Assembly: GCA_024225635.1 (NCBI GenBank)
Contig: JAAEMK010000539.1
Coordinates: 54,735-118,734 of the forward strand
DNA: 64,000 nucleotides
Source: Desulfobacteraceae bacterium
GTDB lineage: Bacteria > Desulfobacterota > Desulfobacteria > Desulfobacterales > Desulfobacteraceae
Direction of reading: 5' to 3'
Numbering within the stretch: position 1 is the stretch's first letter; each line of letters starts with the position of its first letter. The notes under the pieces are model-generated. The model did not search any database, was not told the origin of the DNA, and saw only the letters and a list, made by a program, of their open reading frames with translations. A program made the translations under genes and the position numbers. Shown here piece after piece: positions 37,825-45,500 of this stretch.

Positions 37825-37927
37825 ACAGGACCTTAAAAAATCTGCATCTTATAATTCTGATGGTTTCCTTGAATTTCGGATCAAGGGTAACCATGTTCGT
37901 TTAATACAAATCACCAGGAGGGTAAAA

Positions 37928-38863
37928 ATGAAAAATTTACGGATTTTTTTGCTGATCGTACTCTGCATGTTCTGTTTGGCGTCAACGGCCTATGCAATTG
38001 ACCTCGGCTATATATGGGCCGGGAAATCGGGCATGGCAACGAGGGTCACCAAGGGGTTTGAAGCCGGGATGAAGAAAATTGCCCCCCAGGTAAACATTGA
38101 GTACCGAAAGGAACTATCTTCCATTGACGAGCTTGCCCAGGTGGTAAAAAAATGGGAGGGAGAAAAAAACGGAATCGTCCTGCTGCGCTCCAATGCGGCA
38201 AAATGGCTGGCCGGTAACTCCCTTGCCGTTCCAACCTTTATCGGCGGATGCAACCATCCAAAACAGCTTGGGGTTATTCAGAACCTCGATTCACCTGAAA
38301 GAAACATCACCGGCGTCACCTATTATCTGCCGGTGGAAACCCAGTTTAAGATTTTTAACGAGATTCTTCCTGAAATGAAATCGGTTCTATTGCTCCTGGG
38401 TAAGGGAAATGCTTCTGCAATAGTTGACCGGCAGGGGACGAAAGATATCTGCAGGAACCTTGCTTACTCCTACAAAGAGGTTGAGTGCATTGCCGTCAAT
38501 GACGCCGTAAATGCGGTAAACTCCGTTGACGGCAGTCAGACAATGGTGATCATCGGTAATCAAAGCCTTCTTTTTGACAGCGCCGATGAAATAGTTGCCG
38601 CGGCAGGAAAGACCCCGGTGGTTGCCTATTCGGACAGGGCTGTAAAATTGGGGGCCTTGGGCGGATTGGTCGCCGATGATAACAAGCTTGGGCATATGCT
38701 TGCAGAATCTGTTGTGGATGTCCTTGTCAATAGCAAATCCATCAGCTCCGTCCCTGTAAAGACAGATCCGGCCCCCAGATTTTACGTTAACCTGAAAACC
38801 GCTGAAAAAATAGGCATTGAACTGCCCTATTCAATCCTGTCTGCCGCAACCATTATCGAATAA
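37928..38863 (+). CDS. ABC-type substrate-binding protein of the TrpX/ABC_sub_bind (PF04392-like) family
   Basis: 311 residues from the ATG at 37928 with AGGAGGG upstream; a longer frame to 37733 runs through leader DNA. The signal peptide ends near TAYA|ID (residue 23). The mature protein has KGFEAGMKKIAPQVNIEYRKEL, NITGVTYYLPVETQFKIFNEILPEMKSVLLLLGKGN and TPVVAYSDRAVKLGALGGLVADDNKLGHMLAE, as in TrpX-like binding proteins for aromatic or related small ligands. No permease or ATPase accompanies it. A chemoreceptor gene starts 13 bp after its stop, so a role in chemosensing is likely (inference). Confidence 0.82.
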   Translation: MKNLRIFLLIVLCMFCLASTAYAIDLGYIWAGKSGMATRVTKGFEAGMKKIAPQVNIEYRKELSSIDELAQVVKKWEGEKNGIVLLRSNAAKWLAGNSLAVPTFIGGCNHPKQLGVIQNLDSPERNITGVTYYLPVETQFKIFNEILPEMKSVLLLLGKGNASAIVDRQGTKDICRNLAYSYKEVECIAVNDAVNAVNSVDGSQTMVIIGNQSLLFDSADEIVAAAGKTPVVAYSDRAVKLGALGGLVADDNKLGHMLAESVVDVLVNSKSISSVPVKTDPAPRFYVNLKTAEKIGIELPYSILSAATIIE

Positions 38864-38876
38864 ATGGAGTCAGGCC

Positions 38877-40724
38877 ATGAAAACAATGAATTTTAGGAAA
38901 AAGCTTCTTTTGACGATTCTTCCGGTCCTTTTTTTCTGCGTTGGATTGCTGGTTCTCATCTCCTCCCGCATTGCCTCCAATACCATCCACCTGGCATCGA
39001 ATTCCATTCAGGAACACAAAATGACCAACATGGAGAATACCGTTTCCCGGGTCATTGTTGAACTCGACCGTTGGGTGAAAGAGAGGAAACGCGAAGCCGT
39101 GCTTCTTTCCGGAAATGGATTGTTTCAATTTGCAGTCAATGGCCAACTGTTAAAACAGGTTGGCCAACATCTGCTGGAATACCAGCAGCAATCCGGTATG
39201 TTTGAAGATATTTTTGTCATGGATGCCGGGGGGACGGTCATGGTCAGCGCCACCCAGGAGGTTATTGGAAAACAGATCGGGGAGGTCGAGGCGTTTATTG
39301 TGAATCTCGACAAGGCGAAAATCGGCGAAACCTGGGTAAGCCAGGTGGCCGTATCGGTGAGGACCCGGACCCGGGTCCTCCTGGTCACCGCCCCCATAAA
39401 AAAAGGAAAGAAAATCATTGGAAGCGTTGGGATGACGGCGACGCTTGAGGGGCTCAATAACGAAATTTTAAGGTCGATCAAGGTCGGAAAAAACGGTTCT
39501 GCAATGCTTGTGGAAAAAACGGGACGGGTTCTTTACCACCCTGACAAGGAACAGATCTTTTCCAGTATGACCCAGTACGATTTTGGAGCAGAAATGCTTG
39601 CCAAGGGAAGTGGCAGCCTTGTCTATTCCGACAAGGGCATTAAAAAAATAAGCTGCATGGAAACGTATGAGCCCATGGATTGGCTCATGATCACCGCTGT
39701 CCCCATGGAGAGCTATACCGAAGCCATTGATGCCATGGTTCGGTTGATGATCGGGCTGGGGGCGCTTTCCATTCTTATTCTCTCGGCTATCCTCTGGGGG
39801 ATAACAACCAGTGTCTATCGGGCCATCAGCCGATCTGTGGTTGAACTGATGGGGACCAGCGGTTTTGTCGCCTCTGCATCCGTGAAGGTTGCAACCGCCA
39901 GCAAATCGGTCGCCGAAGACGCTTGCGCCCAGGCTGCTTCGGTGGAAGAGACGGCATCTTCCCTTGAAGAGATGGAGGCCATGGTCAAAAAGAATTCCCA
40001 GGGGGCGTTAAAGGCGAAAAACGTCATGGAGAATGAGGCGATCCCCAATTTCAGGACCATGAACGAGCAGACGGAAAAGATGAAGCAGGTGATCTCCGAA
40101 ACGGTTCAGGCCAGTGAGGAGACCCAGAAAATCATCAAGACCATTGATGAAATAGCATTCCAGACCAACCTGCTCGCCCTTAACGCCGCCGTGGAAGCCG
40201 CCAGGGTCGGGGAAGCGGGTGCAGGGTTTGCTGTGGTGGCCGATGAGGTGAGAAACCTTGCCATCCGTGCCGCGGATTCGGCAAAACTCACGGCCACTCT
40301 GATCGAAACGGCCAATGGCAAAATCGTGGAAGCCGCTCAGTTGAACCGCCAGATTGTGGAGGCCCTTACCAGGAACAATGAGGTGTTTTCGAGCGTCGGG
40401 GATGTCATCAACACGATTGCCACAGCCTCTGAAGAACAGTCCCTGGGGATCGAGCAGATCAGCATCGCGACCAATGAAATGGATAAATTGATACAGCAGA
40501 ATGCAACCAATGCCGAAGAAAATGCTTCTGCGGCAGAGGAGATGAAGCTGCAGATCAGGCAGATTAGCTCTGTTGTTGAGATCCTTTCCAGCGTGGTCGG
40601 CTTGAGGGAACAAGGGGAGGGCGGCAAGGAGAACCCCGGTGCAACAGGGGAAGCATCACCGAAGATGGAGCTGTTGCCGTCTCCTGGGGATTTCAATCCG
40701 GATGACGGGCATCAACATGCCTGA
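38877..40724 (+). CDS. methyl-accepting chemotaxis protein with dCACHE-type sensor
   Basis: 615 residues from ATG 38877 (GGAG upstream). TM1 is at about 10-30. The periplasmic region (about 32-285) has dCACHE features (QSGMFEDIFVMDAGGTVMVSATQEVIGKQIG and VGKNGSAMLVEKTGRVLYHP). TM2 at about 292-312 is followed almost directly by the signalling helices, with no clear HAMP. The tip is [38 protein letters not shown]. It is 13 bp downstream of the binding-protein gene and shares its promoter. A terminator follows at 40805. Confidence 0.92.
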   Translation: MKTMNFRKKLLLTILPVLFFCVGLLVLISSRIASNTIHLASNSIQEHKMTNMENTVSRVIVELDRWVKERKREAVLLSGNGLFQFAVNGQLLKQVGQHLLEYQQQSGMFEDIFVMDAGGTVMVSATQEVIGKQIGEVEAFIVNLDKAKIGETWVSQVAVSVRTRTRVLLVTAPIKKGKKIIGSVGMTATLEGLNNEILRSIKVGKNGSAMLVEKTGRVLYHPDKEQIFSSMTQYDFGAEMLAKGSGSLVYSDKGIKKISCMETYEPMDWLMITAVPMESYTEAIDAMVRLMIGLGALSILILSAILWGITTSVYRAISRSVVELMGTSGFVASASVKVATASKSVAEDACAQAASVEETASSLEEMEAMVKKNSQGALKAKNVMENEAIPNFRTMNEQTEKMKQVISETVQASEETQKIIKTIDEIAFQTNLLALNAAVEAARVGEAGAGFAVVADEVRNLAIRAADSAKLTATLIETANGKIVEAAQLNRQIVEALTRNNEVFSSVGDVINTIATASEEQSLGIEQISIATNEMDKLIQQNATNAEENASAAEEMKLQIRQISSVVEILSSVVGLREQGEGGKENPGATGEASPKMELLPSPGDFNPDDGHQHA

Positions 40725-40804
40725 ATCAATTAAATGAAGATCCACAGATTATTTCTGCAGGAAACGGAGCTATAGCTATCTCTCAACCGGATAGCACCAT
40801 GAAC

Positions 40805-40840
40805 AAAAGAGAGATCCGGCCAAGGCGCGATCTCTTTTTT
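40805..40840 (+). terminator. terminator after the dCACHE chemoreceptor gene
   Basis: AAAAGAGAGATC (40805-40816) pairs with GATCTCTTTTTT (40829-40840) over 12 bp with one G-U. The T run forms part of the 3' arm. A second tiny hairpin (GTCCGTT/AACGGAC, 40844-40860) follows. Confidence 0.75.
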
Positions 40841-40980
40841 GTGGTCCGTTGGGAACGGACAGAAGATGGAGGGCCGTCACAATCGGGTATGTTTTTTTGC
40901 CAACCACGTCAGGGTCCTTTGCATGTCAAGTCAACCTGGTTTCGCACTTCCCATAATCACTACTCCTTAAATCTATTATT

Positions 40981-41005
40981 TGGGTCAGGTCTACACTCTT
41001 GACAC
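40981..41005. mobile_element. possible end sequence of a REP/RAYT-type element
   Basis: The stretch beginning gggtcaggtctacactcttgac has the look of short sequences I recall recurring next to Y1 (REP-associated) transposase genes in diverse bacteria. No transposase is present. The identification rests on memory and needs a repeat search of the genome. Confidence 0.25.
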
Positions 41006-41018
41006 ACCACAAGTCCCA

Positions 41019-41105
41019 TCACTGAACGGTCAGCAGCTCTCTTGCGTGGGTGAGGAAGGCCAAGGTGATATCTTCGCCGCCTATCGTGGTTGCGATCCCG
41101 GCCCC
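41019..41105 (-). pseudogene. relic of a recN 3' end
   Basis: Reading the minus strand from about 41105 gives AGIATTIGGEDITLAFLTHARELLTVQ then stop. This matches the C-terminus of the RecN encoded at 45501-47201 (AEIARMIGGEEITRATLTHARELLGFSA) over its whole length, and the DNA is also visibly similar without gaps. Only the last ~29 codons survive. It is abruptly joined at a C9 tract (41102-41110) to another relic. Confidence 0.75.
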
Positions 41106-41111
41106 CCCCCA

Positions 41112-41212
41112 CTCCTGATTTATCGTACAAAATACGATGGTTTCGCCCGACCGGCAAAGCCCGGAGCAGAACAACTAACCGTAAAAGCCTTGCCTTAGGG
41201 TTGACTCCGTAC
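41112..41212 (-). pseudogene. relic of the 5' end of the SBP_bac_3-like gene
   Basis: The minus strand from 41212 matches the ribosome-site region and first ~33 codons of the gene at 36463-37191: ACGGAG, AAGGCTTTTA, CTGCTC, TTTGCCGGT, ACCATCGTATT, TGTACGAT and AATCAGGAG occur in the same order. The ATG has decayed and small deletions break the frame. Similarity ends at the C9 tract where the recN relic starts. Confidence 0.75.
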
Positions 41213-41229
41213 AGGCCACCGTTTTTTTA

Positions 41230-42762
41230 TTATACCTTTGTTACTTGCTTTTCATTTAAAGGAACGGCGGCGAAGTTAACATCGTTTTGAATAGGTTCTG
41301 CGATCTTTTCTTTTCTTTTCCCGGTAACAAACATGTCAAGTTCCATTACATAGCTTTTAAGATGTTCGGCTTGAGCATTCATCTCTTCTGATGCGCTTGC
41401 GGATTCTTCTGCAACAGCGGTATTCTGTTGAACAATCCGCTCCATTTCGGCAATGGCCCGATTCATCTGTTCGATGCCAACGGACTGCTCCCTGGATGCC
41501 ACGGAGATCTCAGCAACAAGATTGCCAACCTTGGAAGCACTTTCGGCAACCCTGGTAAACGCCTCATTGGTGGTTGTAACAAGTTCCGATCCCTCATCAA
41601 CCTTTTTTACGGTGCCGTCAATTAATTCAGCTGTATCTTTCGCAGCTTCCGCAGCTCTCATGGCAAGGTTCCTGACTTCATCGGAAACTACGGCAAAGCC
41701 TGCTCCAGCCTCCCCGGCCCGGGCGGCCTCGACGGCTGCATTAAGGGCGAGCAGGTTTGTCTGAAAGGCAATCTCATCGATGATTTTGATAATTTTTGAT
41801 GTCTCCTCACTTGCCTTTGAGATATCTCCCATGGAGCCGATAAGCTTTTCCATTGATTCATTGGCTGTTATGACCACATGATTTGCCTCTTTCATCAGGC
41901 TGTCTGCAGTACCTGCGTTATCCGCGTTTTGCTTGGTCATGGACGCCATCTCTTCCATGGACGATGAGGTTTCTTCGATGGAGGCAGACTGTTCGTAAGC
42001 TCCCTCGGCCATGACCTGGCTTGAAGATGAAACATTGCCTGATGCCGAGGTAACATTGTTGGCGCTTTCGGACAGACCTTGAATGATGCGATTGATGGAT
42101 TTTGTAATGCTTTTACTGATAGTCCACGAAAGGAGAATTCCGATAACGAGACCTGCACCGACAAAGCAGAAGAGGGTAATTATTGGAATCCGATAAGTGG
42201 CGGATGTTGCCTCATTGTTCTTTTGGACAGCATTAAAATTAAGTTTCGTCAACTGTTCAAGGTAGGTAAGCATTTCCGCAAATTTGTCCTGGGCAAGACC
42301 TAACGAAAGGTCGAGCGCTTCACGTCTGCCCGTCCTTGTATCCGCCTTGCGTCCGTCCACGATTTTCCTGGAAACAACTTCCCATTCTTCCCGGATTTTC
42401 TCATACCGGGAAAGAAGCGCCTTCTCTTCAGGATTGGTGATAAGCTGTTTATATTTATTCAGATGCTCTTCTGAATTCTTCAAGCTTGTTTCATAATCAT
42501 TTAAGAGCACCTTGAACACGTCCGATCTGGAATTGGCAAAAATCATGGATCGTTCCGCCACCAGCAACTTATGAAGGTCACGGTCAGCTTCGATCAAGCT
42601 GGCGACACATGGCAGCTTGACCGAAAAGAACTCCTGCAGATTTTGTTGAATGCTTGTGATGCTTTTAAAGCCTATGATACCTATCATCGCCATCAAAAGA
42701 ATCATACAGGAGAATCCAAGTGCAAGTACGGATCCGATTTTAAGACTATTAAACAATTTCAT
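41230..42762 (-). CDS. methyl-accepting chemotaxis protein with four-helix-bundle-type sensor
   Basis: 510 residues. TM1 is at about 11-33 ([24 protein letters not shown]). A helical periplasmic domain (about 35-188, 4HB_MCP-like, [17 protein letters not shown]) follows, then TM2 at about 191-213, a HAMP-like linker and the signalling domain with [46 protein letters not shown]. It lies 80 bp downstream of a secreted Cache-like protein gene with a hairpin between, suggesting the two form one sensory unit. Confidence 0.92.
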   Translation of the reverse strand: MKLFNSLKIGSVLALGFSCMILLMAMIGIIGFKSITSIQQNLQEFFSVKLPCVASLIEADRDLHKLLVAERSMIFANSRSDVFKVLLNDYETSLKNSEEHLNKYKQLITNPEEKALLSRYEKIREEWEVVSRKIVDGRKADTRTGRREALDLSLGLAQDKFAEMLTYLEQLTKLNFNAVQKNNEATSATYRIPIITLFCFVGAGLVIGILLSWTISKSITKSINRIIQGLSESANNVTSASGNVSSSSQVMAEGAYEQSASIEETSSSMEEMASMTKQNADNAGTADSLMKEANHVVITANESMEKLIGSMGDISKASEETSKIIKIIDEIAFQTNLLALNAAVEAARAGEAGAGFAVVSDEVRNLAMRAAEAAKDTAELIDGTVKKVDEGSELVTTTNEAFTRVAESASKVGNLVAEISVASREQSVGIEQMNRAIAEMERIVQQNTAVAEESASASEEMNAQAEHLKSYVMELDMFVTGKRKEKIAEPIQNDVNFAAVPLNEKQVTKV

Positions 42763-42810
42763 TTTGGACCGCCTCCTTTATTACTTATCTTCCATCACCA
42801 GATAAAAGGA

Positions 42811-42833
42811 GGGGGAGCAAATTGAACTCCCCC
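42811..42833 (-). terminator. intercistronic hairpin between the Cache-like gene and the chemoreceptor gene
   Basis: GGGGGAG (42811-42817) and CTCCCCC (42827-42833) form a seven-pair GC stem with a nine-base loop. On the minus strand it is followed by TCCTTTTAT. This could be a leaky terminator or an mRNA stabiliser, giving more of the secreted sensor than of the receptor. Confidence 0.5.
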
Positions 42834-42842
42834 AAACCCGGA

Positions 42843-43406
42843 CTATTCAATTTTGTCCAGGTCGATGCCAAAGGTGATCGAGCCGATCACCCTGCCGCCG
42901 TCCTTGACAGGTACGGATACCTGGGACAAATACGCCTGTGAGCTGTCGTCGAATTCGACATCATCCACAAAGACGGCTCCCTTGCCGTTATTGTAAGCTT
43001 TTTGGAATTTGGCTTCATCCCCCTGCCAATAATCGGAGGTCTTATCGGTCATGGCCACGTTCGCCCCTTGATTATCCATTACAAATATTTCCAGATAATA
43101 GGGGGCTGAATTCTGGAGGGTACGCAGGTGCTTGCCACATTGGGATTCCATTATGGCATTCATATAGTTAACAATACCGGGGGTATTCCTCCATTTCTCA
43201 TCTTTTTCTTTAATTTGAGTCAATGTTTTCCCTTTGGCATTTTCGGCATTGACCGCCGCCACGATAACCGGATCGGTTCCAAGCTTTGCCAGAACGGAAT
43301 TTGCCAAATCGAACACTTCCTTAGGTGGTTTTTCACCGGCATGACCGACTCCAGAACCAACGATCAGAAACATACCCGCCAGGAATAACATAAATGCTTT
43401 TCTCAT
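42843..43406 (-). CDS. secreted Cache/PDC-like sensory protein
   Basis: 187 residues from the ATG at 43406, with a strong AAGGAGG site. The signal peptide is cleaved near GHA|GEK (residue 23), leaving a soluble periplasmic protein. The mature part resembles a single Cache/PDC domain: YYLEIFVMDNQGANVAMTDKTSDYWQGDEAKF, then VSVPVKDGGRVIGSITFGID. Such domains normally sit inside chemoreceptors or kinases. Here it is free and precedes a 4HB chemoreceptor gene. It probably binds a ligand and presents it to that receptor (inference). Confidence 0.8.
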   Translation of the reverse strand: MRKAFMLFLAGMFLIVGSGVGHAGEKPPKEVFDLANSVLAKLGTDPVIVAAVNAENAKGKTLTQIKEKDEKWRNTPGIVNYMNAIMESQCGKHLRTLQNSAPYYLEIFVMDNQGANVAMTDKTSDYWQGDEAKFQKAYNNGKGAVFVDDVEFDDSSQAYLSQVSVPVKDGGRVIGSITFGIDLDKIE

Positions 43407-44510
43407 AATCTTTCCTCCTTTTTTATTATTCAGCCTGATCATATTGCCTAACGTTCAAGCGTTACTCGACCCTTAAAGAAAACGCTTCCTTTACAGCCAT
43501 TAATAGTAAGAAAGATCCATCAGCACCCAAGCCCCGATCCAACCAGGCTACAATTCAACACCTCCTTACATCCTGGTCCGGCCCAAGATAAAATACGTAT
43601 TAATTGAAAAGCCGAATGTCGTTTTTCACTTAAGATCTTTGTTTCTGATATTCAGCACTTAGAAGACTGTATCGACCACACATTTTCGAAATAATTCGAC
43701 GATGCGGAATATAGGGACAGCTGAACGATTCAGGGAACCAGCACAATAGCGTTAACCAGGCAGGGATGGAAATGACGTCCATGTGAACACGGTGGAAGGG
43801 GCATCTCACAGCGAAATTGTTTATTTTCATTCATTGGGATAGATTAGATTAAAGTTTTTTTTAAAAAAAATCAATGATAAAGTTTCCGGTTTTGATCCTC
43901 GTTTCGGTCAACCCGTTGCCCCAAAACCCGAAGCGGCTCTTCTTTTTTAACGCCATCCCTTTCAATGCCAACCCTCCGGCAAGGTCCACTTTTTCAAGCA
44001 GGAACCCGCCCCTCTCTACAGCCGTGAAAAGGGCGGCCTTCAATCAGTCAAAAATGGATGAAACCAGCATGAAACGGGGAAAAAACCGGTCAACCGGCAA
44101 ACAGAATTAATTGCGTCCATTCATAACATCGAAAACAGTTTCTTCATTCGAATGCATGTGAAGTGAATGGTGCTTCTTATCATCCTTAAATCATTGATTT
44201 TAAAAATAATTTGTTTTAATTTAAAAACTCTGTAAAAATGTACCTGTTCAATGTGTTTTTTTATCAAACTGGTCTAAACTATTTGACAATCTGTTTGCAA
44301 TCGATCTCGAAACAACAATGCGCGCTCAGCAATTCGGCGGTTTCAGATTAATTGACTATTGTCTTTTTTTTCAAGCTCAATATTTAGTGATGACGATATT
44401 TGGTTGACACTTCTCTATTCACCTCAGGCCAGCCATAACACAATGAAGTGTTTTCAGAAGGTTATTTCATCCCCATTTTTTTTCTAAGTTACAAAAAAAA
44501 GGAGACGATT
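43407..44510. other. 1.1-kb AT-rich gap with gene relics and no confident gene
   Basis: The DNA is strongly AT-rich toward 44.4 kb and holds several TTGACA/TTGACT hexamers, none with a clear -10 partner. An AAGCGTT/AACGCTT inverted repeat is at 43457-43487 in the leader of the Cache-like gene. Small open frames at 43861-44043 (minus) and 43874-44110 (plus) overlap each other and neither has recognisable homology; a plus-strand start at 43874 gives a basic 78-residue peptide. Confidence 0.5.
43630..43683 (-). pseudogene. possible relic of an SRAP/HMCES (YedK-like) gene start
   Basis: The minus strand reads MCGRYSLLSAEYQKQRS then stop. SRAP proteins begin MCGRF/Y with the catalytic cysteine at position 2, and this short frame mimics that start before terminating. 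Only 17 codons exist, so it is a fragment or a coincidence. Confidence 0.3.
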
Positions 44511-45407
44511 ATGACACAGCAAACAGAACGAATGGGTGCAGAGTTAAAAGAGAGATTAATGGAAGATAAGGTTTTTTGCAGCCTGGGAATTGTAAATCTC
44601 GCTTGTGCAACTGCGGCAGAACCCCTGATAGACAATAATGATTATGGTTTTTTCCTGAGCGGCCTTGCGAAATCCTATGCTGAACTCGGATTGCCGGATG
44701 AAGGCCATATAAGAGCAAATACGGTTGCAAGATGGACAAAGAACATGAAGAGAATTTTTCCGGACCACCATCTTATTGTGGATATAGATGAGGGATTCGG
44801 ACCGATAACGCTTACAAAGGACATTTTAGACGAACTGCGCGGGAATGCCTCAGCGGTTCAATATGATGACCAGGACACCGAAAAGAGAAAATGCGGACAT
44901 CTGCCCGGCAAAGTCGTCATCCCCCTGGATGACTATTTAAGAAAACTGGAAGTTCTTCTGAAGTTTACAGGAGATGATATTCTGTTTATTGCCCGGACGG
45001 ATGAACCTGACTTTAAAAAAGCATTGGTCAGAGCCAAAGCGTTCAGTAAAGCCGGGGCCCCGATCGTTCTTGTGGACGGAGTCGATCATCCTGAAAAGAT
45101 CCTGCAAGTGAGGGATGCGGTGAATCGCGAAACAGCGATAATGTTCAATTATATTCAGGGAGGAAAATCAAGGCCCTTAACTTTTTCCGAGCTGAAACAA
45201 TATGGCGGAAACATTCTGAACTACTCCATACCGTTTCTTCTTCCGTATATGGAAATCACCCAACAGGTAACCAGGGAGATTTTATCGAATGACGGCTACC
45301 TTGAATCAGGTGATTTCACGCTGAGAGACGCTGTTAAATTGATGAAGAATAACTGGGATAGAATTCTGCAAAGGTATAACAGCCTTCAAAAAGATAACAG
45401 GGACTGA
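44511..45407 (+). CDS. isocitrate lyase/PEP mutase superfamily enzyme
   Basis: 298 residues from the ATG at 44511 (AAAAGGAG upstream). The superfamily active-site pieces are present: D91 and D93 in VDIDEGFGPIT (metal), DDQ 119-121, and the catalytic cysteine loop KCGHLPGK with C128. The KCGH motif places it with C-C bond lyases (methylisocitrate/dimethylmalate lyase-like) rather than PEP mutases. The exact substrate is unknown. It is monocistronic in low-GC surroundings, with no prp, glyoxylate or phosphonate genes nearby. Confidence 0.82.
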   Translation: MTQQTERMGAELKERLMEDKVFCSLGIVNLACATAAEPLIDNNDYGFFLSGLAKSYAELGLPDEGHIRANTVARWTKNMKRIFPDHHLIVDIDEGFGPITLTKDILDELRGNASAVQYDDQDTEKRKCGHLPGKVVIPLDDYLRKLEVLLKFTGDDILFIARTDEPDFKKALVRAKAFSKAGAPIVLVDGVDHPEKILQVRDAVNRETAIMFNYIQGGKSRPLTFSELKQYGGNILNYSIPFLLPYMEITQQVTREILSNDGYLESGDFTLRDAVKLMKNNWDRILQRYNSLQKDNRD

Positions 45408-45440
45408 GTTATCTTTTTCCCCCTTGGAAATGGAAGGGAT

Positions 45441-45473
45441 ACCGGGATTGGCCACAAACGGAGCTATCCCGGT
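45441..45473. terminator. weak inverted repeat between convergent genes
   Basis: ACCGGGAT (45441-45448) pairs with ATCCCGGT (45466-45473) between the lyase and recN stops. There is no clear T run on either strand, so termination is only possible. Confidence 0.3.
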
Positions 45474-45500
45474 CAGGCCTGATTCAAATTCGGCGTAATA

